From positions 15,798,409 through 15,862,408 of the forward strand of contig OZ010582.1 in NCBI GenBank assembly GCA_963932145.1: a stretch of 64,000 nucleotides of DNA, given 5' to 3'. The position numbers and the translations under genes are program-made. The number at the start of each line of letters is the position of its first letter. Positions within the stretch are counted from its first letter, which is position 1. Positions 43,496 to 57,465 of this stretch are shown piece by piece. The notes below the pieces were generated by a model that was not told where the DNA came from, ran no database searches, and saw nothing but the letters and a program-made list of their open reading frames with translations. Source of the stretch: Acanthosepion lycidas. Lineage: Eukaryota; Mollusca; Cephalopoda; Sepiida; Sepiidae.

Positions 43496-44707
43496 AAAAA
43501 TTGATCGAGTCGGCATAAGCTTGAGAGGTTTAATCAAAAATATGTTGCAAGGTTGAAAATAATTCATCGCGTACATGGCCATGTGAACTGTGAACGCGTT
43601 ATAGACTAGAAAGGAAGGATTTAACATTTTCGTTCTCACCGTTATAATTACAACATATTCCTAGAGTTTCAATTCAGCGATCATGGTTATCCACACGTTC
43701 CTATCTACTGTAAATATTGTTTCCTCTTTTATTATCACTTGTATTGTCTGTTTTGTTATTCTTTATATCGGTTACTCACTGCTTCACGGTTGACCATATA
43801 TGAGATATATGTAGTCCTCATTAAATTCCCTGTAATTATTCTTAAATTTAAAAGTTGCGAAAAGTTTTAAAACAATAGATATATCTAAACATTGACTGAA
43901 AAAAAAAATCTACGTATAACGTCGCGTCGTCATTATTCTGGGAAAATACGGAGCTACACATTATTAAATAGCTCTCCATAGTTTTTGGCATTTTGGATTG
44001 TTTTAAAAAGAGAATGAACACAAAATTTGTAATACCAATTCTAACCTGTTAGCCTACAACCCCACGTGCTTACCCAGCGGATATTCTCTGAACTGTTGGG
44101 AGCGGCTGCAAGAAAGAAAAAAAAAGCGATAATGTTTAAGCAGTGCATAGCAAATTGTTTTGTGTCATGATGGCCGGCCGGATTATCACTACGATTAGGC
44201 GCAGGCCGTTTGCCACAGCAGTTTTCGAACGAAAGGGATGTATTCGGCTTGAGGAAATTTATCTCTTGTATATGGCCGACAAGATATTTGCTGGATAAGA
44301 AAACGGGGATTTAATCTGAAATACAGAATTGGCTCTCCTCATATAATTCGGTGCACTAGAGAAATAAAAACGAATTATATGCAAGCATTAACAGCAAAAG
44401 CACAAGATTTGGACATTACTTTTTTTTATTGGTGATTGGGTAGTGTTTTTCTAACTCTAATAAAAATAGGCTTTTGTATCCAGTGTAAAATCTGTCAAAA
44501 GTGAATGCCAAATCAAGTTAACATTTTGATTAACAATTATCTCCACTTACTCAATTATTCTTAACAGAGGCCAAAGAAAAACAGCCGGTTTGAAAAGAAC
44601 CTATGTAGAAAGAAGTTACGCTAAATTTCTGAATGAGTAATCATTGCACTAACGCTAAATAACTATATTAAAATTATTACCTCCCCTTAATTTATAAAAT
44701 GAACAAA
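43496..44707. other. no gene recognised
   Basis: Spacer with no motif or family match. Confidence 0.5.
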
Positions 44708-45217
44708 TACACCCTTCTGGAAATTAATTGAAACAAAACAAATAATTCCGTAATAATTTATTGTTTCCGTATTTTCCCAATGAAACATAAGCCAGTGCAT
44801 ATTTTAGTACTTCATATGCCCATTACAGTTACTCGATTGGATTTAAATCAGGAAAGTTTCCAGGACAATCTATAATACTTTGAATAGTAAGGCTTAACAG
44901 CGTTTTCGATCAGAGTTACAATTTTCGTACACTTCCTTGGAGTAACGTCCATCGCATACAATGGCTGTAGGACAACTAATCAACAGTCGAGACAATAGTG
45001 CGTGGGTCTGATGAAAATCTAGTATAGTCAAGGCCAAACATATTCCATCATGCACCCCGAAAGAGATTCATATTACTGTACACTATTTCAAACGACCTAA
45101 ACTGATGACAATATAGAAAACTATTACACCCTATCACTCAAGTGCGTCTAAAACTGACTGTACGGTGAAAGAAAGGAAACTAAAGCGGTTGTTTCAATTA
45201 ATTTGCACCAGGGGGTA
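44708..45217 (-). mobile_element. Tc1-like element, internally deleted, copy 3
   Basis: Left end TACACCCTTCTGGAAATTAA and AATTGAAACAA; right end GTTTCAATTAATTTGCACC and AGGGGGTATA. The minus strand near 44870-44830 reads PGNFPDLNPIE then TAA, L, TAA, a clear decayed Tc1 catalytic motif. The interior matches the 12.2 kb copy block by block (CAATGAAACAT.AGCCAGTGCA, ACAACTAATCAACAGTCGAG, CAATAGTG) and also keeps a TTGGAGTAACGTCCATC segment that the 12.2 kb copy lacks. Confidence 0.85.
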
Positions 45218-45711
45218 TATTCCTACAGAATCGAATGAAGTCCCAATAAGTGAAGATCTATAGTGTTTTCTTTTTCATTTACAAAAAATCAAATAACACA
45301 ATTTATACTCTAACCCTAAAAAACAATCCACCGTTAAATCTGCAAGTGTATTTCTCATCAAGAGACAAATATTTCCCACTATTTTCCAATTATTTCTTCA
45401 TCAACTTCATTGCGCAGGAAGACACTTTTTACTTTTTTAATTTTTTTTTTAAATCCTTTCTTAAAATTATCTAACTTAACGGACCAATTCGCATTAATTT
45501 CCCATTTTATTTACAATTCAATGAGTTAAATGTTCACTGTATAAAAAGTAACCGGAAAATATCAGGGTCCATATTGGCCAGCATATGTAATAACACCCTG
45601 TCAACATTAGCGTGCCGAAGGCAACATACCCTGAGGGACGCCATCATTCTTCCGGCATAGTTTTTGAATTTTGAATTTTCCTTTTTCTAGAATGGTTGTC
45701 ACCTCAAACTA
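45218..45711. other. no gene recognised
   Basis: One 74-codon T-rich frame (45250-45474), no motif. Confidence 0.45.
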
Positions 45712-45785
45712 AAGAAGGCTTGCTTTGCTAAATAACCCACAGCTTAATGAAAGTGGATTCATGCCTTTCCCACGGCGATTAGCCC
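45712..45785 (-). mobile_element. SINE-2 body remnant at the array edge
   Basis: ACCCACAGCTTAATG, GGATTCATGCCTTTCCCAC and GGCGATTAGCCC resemble the body of the 20.7 kb SINE-2 (CCCACAGCTAGAGG, GATTCACACCTTTCCCAAGG, GTATTATCACG). It stops exactly where the satellite starts. Confidence 0.5.
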
Positions 45786-48700
45786 GTCTATATCTCTGAG
45801 ATAAGGTATTATGTTTACTTGCATTATTTACATTATTCGGACTGTTATCCTCATCTTCATTGCCATATTCACAACGTTTCGGCCGTTGTACGCTCCGGCC
45901 TTTATGTCTATGTCTTTCTATATTGTCTATATCTCTGAGATGAGGTATTATGATTACTTGCATTATTTACATTATTCGGACTGTTATCCTCATCTTCATT
46001 GCCATATTCATAACGTTTCGGCCGTTGTACGTTCCGGCCTTTATGTCTATGTCTTTCTATATATCTGTCTATATCTCTGAGATAAGGTATTAGGATTACT
46101 TGCATTATTTACATTATTCGGACTGCTATCCTCATCTTCATTGCCATATTCATAACGTTTCGGCCGTTGTACGCTCCGGCCTTTATGTCTATGTCTTTCT
46201 ATATATCTGTCTATATCTCTGAGATGAGGTATTATGATTAATTGAATTATTTACATTATTCGAACTGTTATCCTCATCTTCATTGCCATATTCACAACGT
46301 TTCGGCCGTTGTACGCTCCGGCCTTTATGTCTATGTCTTTCTATATATCTGTCTATATCTCTGAGATGAGGTATTATGATTACTTGCATTATTTACATTA
46401 TTCGGACTGTTATCCTCATCTTCATTGCCATATTCACAACGTTTCGGCCGTTGTACGCTCCGGCCTTTATGTCTATGTCTTTCTATATATCTGTCTATAT
46501 CTCTGAGATGAGGTATTATGATTACTTGTATTATTTACATTATTCGAACTGTTATCCTCATCTTCATTGCCATATTCACAATGTTTCGGCCGTTGTACGC
46601 TCCGGCCTTTATGTCTATGTCTTTCTATATATCTGTCTATATCTCTGAGATGAGGTATTATGATTACTTGTATTATTTACATTATTCGAACTGTTATCCT
46701 CATCTTTATTGCCATATTCACAATGTTTCGGCCGTTGTACGCTCCGGCCTTTATGTCTATGTCTTTCTATATATCTGTCTATATCTCTGAGATGAGGTAT
46801 TATGATTACTTGCATTATTTACATTATTCGGTCTGTTATCCTCGTCTTCATTGCCATATTCACAACGTTTCGGCCGTTGTACGCTCCGGCCTTTATGTCT
46901 ATGTCTTTCTATATATCTGTCTATATCTCTGAGATAAGGTATTAGGATTACTTGCATTATTTACAGTATTCGGACTGTTATCCTCATCTTCATTGCCATA
47001 TTCACAATGTTTCGGCCGTTGTACGCTCCGGCCTTTATGTCTATGTCTTTCTATATATCTCTCTATATCTCTGAGATAAGGTATTAGGATTACTTGCATT
47101 ATTTACATTATTCGGACTGTTATCCTCATCTTCATTGCCATATTCACAATGTTTCGGCCGTTGTACGCTCCGGCCTTTATGTCTATGTCTTTCTATATAT
47201 CTGTCTATATCTCTGAGATAAGGTATTAGGATTACTTGCATTACTTACATTATTCGGACTGTTATCCTCATCTTCATTGCCATATTCACAATGTTTCGGC
47301 CGTTGTACGCTCCGGCCTTTATGTCTATGTCTTTCTATATATCTCTCTATATCTCTGAGATAAGGTATTAGGATTACTTGCATTATTTACATTATTCGGA
47401 CTGTTATCCTCATCTTCATTGCCATATTCACAATGTTTCGGCCGTTGTACGCTCCGGCCTTTATGTCTATGTCTTTCTATATATCTGTCTATATCTCTGA
47501 GATAAGGTATTATGATTACTTGCATTATTTACATTATTCGGACTGTTATCCTCATCTTCATTGCCATATTCACAACGTTTCCGCCGTTGTCAGCTCCGGC
47601 CTTTATGTCTATGTCTTTCTATATATCTGTCTATATCTCTGAGATAAGGTATTAGGATTACTTGCATTATTTACATTATTCGGACTGTTATCCTCATCTT
47701 CATTGCCATATTCACAACGTTTCCGCCGTTGTCAGCTCCGGCCTTTATGTCTATGTCTTTCTATATATCTGTCTATATCTCTGAGATAAGGTATTATGAT
47801 TACTTGCATTATTTACATTATTCGGACTATTATCCTCATCTTCATTGCCATATTCATAACGTTTCGGCCGTTGTACGCTCCGGCCTTTATGTCTATGTCT
47901 TTCTATATATCTGTCTATATCTCTGAGATAAGGTATTAGGATTACTTGCATTATTTACATTATTCGGTCTGTTATCCTCGTCTTCATTGCCATATTCACA
48001 ATGTTTCGGCCGTTGTACGCTCCGGCCTTTATGTCTATGTCTTTCTATATATCTGTCTATATCTCTGAGATGAGGTATTATGATTACTTGCATTATTTAC
48101 ATTATTCGGACTGTTATCCTCATCTTCATTGCCATATTCATAACGTTTCGGCCGTTGTACGCTCCGGCCTTTATGTCTATGTCTTTCTATATATCTGTCT
48201 ATATCTCTGAGATGAGGTATTATGATTACTTGCATTATTTACATTATTCGAACTGTTATCCTCGTCTTCATTGCCATATTCACAACGTTTCGGCCGTTGT
48301 ACGCTCCGGCCTTTATGTCTATGTCTTTCTATATATCTGTCTATATCTCTGAGATAAGGTATTAGGATTACTTGCATTATTTACATTATTCGGACTGTTA
48401 TCCTCATCTTCATTGCCATATTCACAACGTTTCGGCCGTTGTACGCTCCGGCCTTTATGTCTATGTCTTTCTATATATCTGTCTATATCTCTGAGATGAG
48501 GTATTATGATTACTTGTATTATTTACATTATTCGAACTGTTATCCTCGTCTTCATTGCCATATTCACAACGTTTCGGCCGTTGTACGCTCCGGCCTTTAT
48601 GTCTATGTCTTTCTATATATCTGTCTATATCTCTGAGATGAGGTATTATGATTACTTGTATTATTTACATTATTCGAACTGTTATCCTCATCTTCATTGC

Positions 48701-50448
48701 CATATTCACAACGTTTCGGCCGTTGTACGCTCCGGCCTTTATGTCTATGTCTTTCTATATATCTGTCTATATCTCTGAGATGAGGTATTATGATTACTTG
48801 TATTATTTACATTATTCGAACTGTTATCCTCATCTTCATTGCCATATTCACAACGTTTCGGCCGTTGTACGCTCCGGCCTTTATGTCTATGTCTTTCTAT
48901 ATATCTGTCTATATCTCTGAGATAAGGTATTAGGATTACTTGCATTATTTACATTATTCGGACTGTTATCCTCATCTTCATTGCCATATTCACAACGTTT
49001 CGGCCGTTGTACGCTCCGGCCTTTATGTCTATGTCTTTCTATATATCTGTCTATATCTCTGAGATGAGGTATTATGATTACTTGTATTATTTACATTATT
49101 CGAACTGTTATCCTCATCTTCATTGCCATATTCACAACGTTTCGGCCGTTGTACGCTCCGGCCTTTATGTCTATGTCTTTCTATATATCTGTCTATATCT
49201 CTGAGATGAGGTATTATGATTACTTGTATTATTTACATTATTCGAACTGTTATCCTCATCTTCATTGCCATATTCACAACGTTTCGGCCGTTGTACGCTC
49301 CGGCCTTTATGTCTATGTCTTTCTATATATCTGTCTATATCTCTGAGATGAGGTATTATGATTACTTGTATTATTTACATTATTCGAACTGTTATCCTCA
49401 TCTTCATTGCCATATTCACAACGTTTCGGCCGTTGTACGCTCCGGCCTTTATGTCTATGTCTTTCTATATATCTGTCTATATCTCTGAGATAAGGTATTA
49501 GGATTACTTGCATTATTTACATTATTCGGACTGTTATCCTCATCTTCATTGCCATATTCACAACGTTTCGGCCGTTGTACGCTCCGGCCTTTATGTCTAT
49601 GTCTTTCTATATATCTGTCTATATCTCTGAGATGAGGTATTATGATTACTTGTATTATTTACATTATTCGAACTGTTATCCTCGTCTTCATTGCCATATT
49701 CACAACGTTTCGGCCGTTGTACGCTCCGGCCTTTATGTCTATGTCTTTCTATATATCTGTCTATATCTCTGAGATGAGGTATTATGATTACTTGTATTAT
49801 TTACATTATTCGAACTGTTATCCTCATCTTCATTGCCATATTCACAACGTTTCGGCCGTTGTACGCTCCGGCCTTTATGTCTATGTCTTTCTATATATCT
49901 GTCTATATCTCTGAGATGAGGTATTATGATTACTTGTATTATTTACATTATTCGGACTGTTATCCTCATCTTCATTGCCATATTCACAACGTTTCGGCCG
50001 TTGTACGCTCCGGCCTTTATGTCTATGTCTTTCTATATATCTGTCTATATCTCTGAGATAAGGTATTATGATTACTTGCATTATTTACATTATTCGGACT
50101 ATTATCCTCATCTTCATTGCCATATTCATAACGTTTCGGCCGTTGTCAGCTCCGGCCTTTATGTCTATGTCTTTCTATATATCTGTCTATATCTCTGAGA
50201 TAAGGTATTATGATTACTTGCATTATTTACATTATTCGGACTGTTATCCTCATCTTCATTGCCATATTCACAATGTTTCGGCCGTTGTACGCTCCGGCCT
50301 TTATGTCTATGTCTTTCTATATATCTGTCTATATCTCTGAGATGAGGTATTATGATTACTTGTATTATTTACATTATTCGAACTGTTATCCTCATCTTCA
50401 TTGCCATATTCACAATGTTTCGGCCGTTGTACGCTCCGGCCTTTATGT

Positions 50449-52153
50449 CTATGTCTTTCTATATATCTGTCTATATCTCTGAGATGAGGTATTATGATTA
50501 CTTGTATTATTTACATTATTCGAACTGTTATCCTCATCTTCATTGCCATATTCACAACGTTTCGGCCGTTGTACGCTCCGGCCTTTATGTCTATGTCTTT
50601 CTATATATCTGTCTATATCTCTGAGATAAGGTATTAGGATTACTTGCATTATTTACATTATTCGGACTGTTATCCTCATCTTCATTGCCATATTCATAAC
50701 GTTTCGGCCGTTGTACGCTCCGGCCTTTATGTCTATGTCTTTCTATATATCTGTCTATATCTCTGAGATAAGGTATTAGGATTACTTGCATTACTTACAT
50801 TATTCGGACTGTTATCCTCATCTTCATTGCCATATTCACAATGTTTCGGCCGTTGTACGCTCCGGCCTTTATGTCTATGTCTTTCTATATATCTGTCTAT
50901 ATCTCTGAGATGAGGTATTATGATTACTTGTATTATTTACATTATTCGAACTGTTATCCTCATCTTCATTGCCATATTCACAACGTTTCGGCCGTTGTAC
51001 GCTCCGGCCTTTATGTCTATGTCTTTCTATATATCTGTCTATATCTCTGAGATGAGGTATTATGATTACTTGTATTATTTACATTATTCGAACTGTTATC
51101 CTCATCTTCATTGCCATATTCACAACGTTTCGGCCGTTGTACGCTCCGGCCTTTATGTCTATGTCTTTCTATATATCTGTCTATATCTCTGAGATAAGGT
51201 ATTAGGATTACTTGCATTATTTACATTATTCGGACTGTTATCCTCATCTTCATTGCCATATTCATAACGTTTCGGCCGTTGTACGCTCCGGCCTTTATGT
51301 CTATGTCTTTCTATATATCTGTCTATATCTCTGAGATAAGGTATTAGGATTACTTGCATTACTTACATTATTCGGACTGTTATCCTCATCTTCATTGCCA
51401 TATTCACAATGTTTCGGCCGTTGTACGCTCCGGCCTTTATGTCTATGTCTTTCTATATATCTGTCTATATCTCTGAGATGAGGTATTATGATTACTTGTA
51501 TTATTTACATTATTCGAACTGTTATCCTCATCTTCATTGCCATATTCACAATGTTTCGGCCGTTGTACGCTCCGGCCTTTATGTCTATGTCTTTCTATAT
51601 ATCTGTCTATATCTCTGAGATGAGGTATTATGATTACTTGTATTATTTACATTATTCGAACTGTTATCCTCATCTTCATTGCCATATTCACAACGTTTCG
51701 GCCGTTGTACGCTCCGGCCTTTATGTCTATGTCTTTCTATATATCTGTCTATATCTCTGAGATAAGGTATTAGGATTACTTGCATTATTTACATTATTCG
51801 GACTGTTATCCTCATCTTCATTGCCATATTCATAACGTTTCGGCCGTTGTACGCTCCGGCCTTTATGTCTATGTCTTTCTATATATCTGTCTATATCTCT
51901 GAGATAAGGTATTAGGATTACTTGCATTACTTACATTATTCGGACTGTTATCCTCATCTTCATTGCCATATTTACAATGTTTCGGCCGTTGTACGCTCCG
52001 GCCTTTATGTCTATGTCTTTCTATATATCTGTCTATATCTCTGAGATGAGGTATTATGATTACTTGTATTATTTACATTATTCGAACTGTTATCCTCATC
52101 TTCATTGCCATATTCACAACGTTTCGGCCGTTGTACGCTCCGGCCTTTATGTC
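50449..52153 (+). repeat. 568-bp higher-order blocks in the satellite
   Basis: Groups of four 142-bp units repeat with matching variants: a GATAAGG/TTAGG pair including a CATTACTTAC unit, then two GATGAGG units. The groups recur at 50449, 51017 and 51585. A similar 568-base periodicity runs through 48439-50040. Confidence 0.8.
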
Positions 52154-53004
52154 TATGTCTTTCTATATATCTCTCTATATCTCTGAGATAAGGTATTAGG
52201 ATTACTTGCATTATTTACATTATTCGGACTGTTATCCTCATCTTCATTGCCATATTCACAATGTTTCGGCCGTTGTACGCTCCGGCCTTTATGTCTATGT
52301 CTTTCTATATATCTGTCTATATCTCTGAGATAAGGTATTAGGATTACTTGCATTACTTACATTATTCGGTCTGTTATCCTCGTCTTCATTGCCATATTCA
52401 CAATGTTTCGGCCGTTGTACGCTCCGGCCTTTATGTCTATGTCTTTCTATATATCTGTCTATATCTCTGAGATGAGGTATTATGATTACTTGTATTATTT
52501 ACATTATTCGGACTGTTATCATCATCTTCATTGCCATATTCACAATGTTTCGGCCGTTGTACGCTCCGGCCTTTATGTCTATGTCTTTCTATATATCTGT
52601 CTATATCTCTGAGATAAGGTATTAGGATTACTTGCATTATTTACATTATTCGGACTGTTATCATCATCTTCATTGCCATATTCACAATGTTTCGGCCGTT
52701 GTACGCTCCGGCCTTTATGTCTATGTCTTTCTATATATCTGTCTATATCTCTGAGATAAGGTATTAGGATTACTTGCATTATTTACATTATTCGGACTGT
52801 TATCCTCATCTTCATTGCCATATTCACAATGTTTCGGCCGTTGTACGCTCCGGCCTTTATGTCTATGTCTTTCTATATATCTGTCTATATCTCTGAGATG
52901 AGGTATTATGATTACTTGTATTATTTACATTATTCGAACTGTTATCCTCATCTTCATTGCCATATTCACAATGTTTCGGCCGTTGTACGCTCCGGCCTTT
53001 ATGT

Positions 53005-56000
53005 CTATGTCTTTCTATATATCTGTCTATATCTCTGAGATGAGGTATTATGATTACTTGTATTATTTACATTATTCGAACTGTTATCCTCATCTTCATT
53101 GCCATATTCACAACGTTTCGGCCGTTGTACGCTCCGGCCTTTATGTCTATGTCTTTCTATATATCTGTCTATATCTCTGAGATAAGGTATTAGGATTACT
53201 TGCATTATTTACATTATTCGGACTGTTATCCTCATCTTCATTGCCATATTCATAACGTTTCGGCCGTTGTACGCTCCGGCCTTTATGTCTATGTCTTTCT
53301 ATATATCTGTCTATATCTCTGAGATGAGGTATTATGATTACTTGCATTATTTACATTATTCGGACTGTTATCCTCATCTTCATTGCCATATTCACAACGT
53401 TTCGGCCGTTGTACGCTCCGGCCTTTATGTCTATGTCTTTCTATATATCTGTCTATATCTCTGAGATGAGGTATTATGATTACTTGTATTATTTACATTA
53501 TTCGAACTGTTATCCTCATCTTCATTGCCATATTCACAATGTTTCGGCCGTTGTACGCTCCGGCCTTTATGTCTATGTCTTTCTATATATCTGTCTATAT
53601 CTCTGAGATGAGGTATTATGATTACTTGTATTATTTACATTATTCGAACTGTTATCCTCATCTTCATTGCCATATTCACAATGTTTCGGCCGTTGTACGC
53701 TCCGGCCTTTATGTCTATGTCTTTCTATATATCTGTCTATATCTCTGAGATGAGGTATCATGTTTACTTGCATTATTTACATTATTCGGACTGTTATCCT
53801 CATCTTCATTGCCATATTCACAACGTTTCGGCCGTTGTACGCTCCGGCCTTTATGTCTATGTCTTTCTATATATCTGTCTATATCTCTGAGATGAGGTAT
53901 TATGATTACTTGTATTATTTACATTATTCGAACTGTTATCCTCATCTTCATTGCCATATTCACAACGTTTCGGCCGTTGTACGCTCCGGCCTTTATATCT
54001 ATGTCTTTCTATATATCTGTCTATATCTCTGAGATAAGGTGTTATGATTACTTGCATTATTTACATTATTCGGACTGTTATCCTCATCTTCATTGCCATA
54101 ATTATAACGTTTCGGCTGTTGTACGCTCCGGCCTTTATGTCTATGTCTTTCTATATATCTGTCTATATCTCTGAGATGAGGTATTATGATTACTTGTATT
54201 ATTTACATTATTCGGACTGTTATCCTCATCTTCATTGCCATATTCACAACGTTTCGGCCGTTGTACGCTCCGGCCTTTATGTCTATGTCTTTCTATATAT
54301 CTGTCTATATCTCTGAGATGAGGTATTATGTTTACTTGCATTATTTACATTATTCGGACTGTTATCCTCATCTTCATTGCCATATTCACAACGTTTCGGC
54401 CGTTGTACGCTCCGGCCTTTATGTCTATGTCTTTCTATATATCTGTCTATATCTCTGAGATGAGGTATTATGATTACTTGTATTATTTACATTATTCGAA
54501 CTGTTATCCTCATCTTCATTGCCATATTCACAACGTTTCGGCCGTTGTACGCTCCGGCCTTTATATCTATGTCTTTCTATATATCTGTCTATATCTCTTA
54601 GATAAGGTATTAGGATTACTTGCATTATTTACATTATTCGGACTGTTATCCTCATCTTCATTGCCATATTCATAACGTTTCGGCCGTTGTACGCTCCGGC
54701 CTTTATGTCTATGTCTTTCTATATATCTGTCTATATCTCTGAGATGAGGTATTATGTTTACTTGCATTATTTACATTATTCGGACTGTTATCCTCATCTT
54801 CATTGCCATATTCACAACGTTTCGGCCGTTGTACGCTCCGGCCTTTATGTCTATGTCTTTCTATATATCTGTCTATATCTCTGAGATGAGGTATTATGAT
54901 TACTTGTATTATTTACATTATTCGAACTGTTATCCTCATCTTCATTGCCATATTCACAATGTTTCGGCCGTTGTACGCTCCGACCTTTATGTCTATGTCT
55001 TTCTATATATCTGTCTATATCTCTGAGATAAGGTATTAGGATTACTTGCATTATTTACATTATTCGAACTGTTACCCTCATCTTTATTGCCATATTCACA
55101 ACGTTTCGGCCGTTGTACGCTCCGGCCTTTATGTCTATGTCTTTCTATATATCTGTCTATATCTCTGAGATGAGGTATTATGATTACTTGTATTATTTAC
55201 ATTATTCGAACTGTTATCCTCATCTTCATTGCCATATTCACAATGTTTCGGCCGTTGTACGCTCCGACCTTTATGTCTATGTCTTTCTATATATCTGTCT
55301 ATATCTCTGAGATAAGGTATTAGGATTACTTGCATTATTTACATTATTCGGACTGTTATCCTCATCTTCATTGCCATATTCACAATGTTTCGGCCGTTGT
55401 ACGCTCCGGCCTTTATGTCTATGTCTTTCTATATATCTGTCTATATCTCTGAGATAAGGTATTAGGATTACTTGCATTATTTACATTATTCGGACTGTTA
55501 TCCTCATCTTCATTGCCATATTCACAATGTTTCGGCCGTTGTACGCTCCGGCCTTTATGTCTATGTCTTTCTATATATCTGTCTATATCTCTGAGATGAG
55601 GTATTATGATTACTTGTATTATTTACATTATTCGAACTGTTATCCTCATCTTCATTGCCATATTCACAATGTTTCGGCCGTTGTACGCTCCGGCCTTTAT
55701 GTCTATGTCTTTCTATATATCTGTCTATATCTCTGAGATGAGGTATTATGATTACTTGTATTATTTACATTATTCGAACTGTTATCCTCATCTTCATTGC
55801 CATATTCACAACGTTTCGGCCGTTGTACGCTCCGGCCTTTATGTCTATGTCTTTCTATATATCTGTCTATATCTCTGAGATAAGGTATTAGGATTACTTG
55901 CATTATTTACATTATTCGGACTGTTATCCTCATCTTCATTGCCATATTCATAACGTTTCGGCCGTTGTACGCTCCGGCCTTTATGTCTATGTCTTTCTAT

Positions 56001-57465
56001 ATATCTGTCTATATCTCTGAGATGAGGTATTATGATTACTTGCATTATTTACATTATTCGGACTGTTATCCTCATCTTCATTGCCATATTCACAACGTTT
56101 CGGCCGTTGTACGCTCCGGCCTTTATGTCTATGTCTTTCTATATATCTGTCTATATCTCTGAGATGAGGTATTATGATTACTTGTATTATTTACATTATT
56201 CGAACTGTTATCCTCATCTTCATTGCCATATTCACAATGTTTCGGCCGTTCTACGCTCCGGCCTTTATGTCTATGTCTTTCTATATATCTGTCTATATCT
56301 CTGAGATGAGGTATTATGATTACTTGTATTATTTACATTATTCGAACTGTTATCCTCATCTTCATTGCCATATTCACAATGTTTCGGCCGTTGTACGCTC
56401 CGGCCTTTATGTCTATGTCTTTCTATATATCTGTCTATATCTCTGAGATGAGGTATCATGTTTACTTGCATTATTTACATTATTCGGACTGTTATCCTCA
56501 TCTTCATTGCCATATTCACAACGTTTCGGCCGTTGTACGCTCCGGCCTTTATGTCTATGTCTTTCTATATATCTGTCTATATCTCTGAGATGAGGTATTA
56601 TGATTACTTGTATTATTTACATTATTCGAACTGTTATCCTCATCTTCATTGCCATATTCACAACGTTTCGGCCGTTGTACGCACCGGCCTTTATATCTAT
56701 GTCTTTCTATATATCTGTCTATATCTCTGAGATAAGGTATTATGATTACTTGCATTATTTACATTATTCGGACTGTTATCCTCATCTTCATTGCCATATT
56801 CACAACGTTTCGGCCGTTGTACGCTCCGGCCTTTATGTCTATGTCTTTCTATATATCTGTCTATATCTCTGAGATGAGGTATTATGATTACTTGCATTAT
56901 TTACATTATTCGGACTGTTATCCTCATCTTCATTGCCATATTCATAACGTTTCGGCCGTTGTACGCTCCGGCCTTTATGTCTATGTCTTTCTATATATCT
57001 GTCTATATCTCTGAGATGAGGTATTATGATTACTTGTATTATTTACATTATTCGGACTGTTATCCTCATCTTCATTGCCATATTCACAACGTTTCGGCCG
57101 TTGTACGCTCCGGCCTTTATGTCTATGTCTTTCTATATATCTGTCTATATCTCTGAGATGAGGTATTATGTTTACTTGCATTATTTACATTATTCGGACT
57201 GTTATCCTCATCTTCATTGCCATATTCACAACGTTTCGGCCGTTGTACGCTCCGGCCTTTATGTCTATGTCTTTCTATATATCTGTCTATATCTCTGAGA
57301 TGAGGTATTATGATTACTTGTATTATTTACATTATTCGAACTGTTATCCTCATCTTCATTGCCATATTCACAACGTTTCGGCCGTTGTACGCTCCGGCCT
57401 TTATATCTATGTCTTTCTATATATCTGTCTATATCTCTGAGATAAGGTATTAGGATTACTTGCAT
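53005..57465 (+). repeat. large tandem duplication in the satellite (about 2.7 kb)
   Basis: Rare variants recur at a fixed distance. GAGGTATCATGTTTAC at 53753 recurs at 56451, and CTTTATATCTATGTC at 53992 recurs at 56690, both 2698 bases (19 units) apart. Further on, GTATTATGTTTAC at 54321 recurs at 57161 and the next CTTTATATCTATGTC at 54560 recurs at 57400, both 2840 bases (20 units) apart. A block of 19 units was duplicated and one unit was later gained or lost. Confidence 0.85.
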
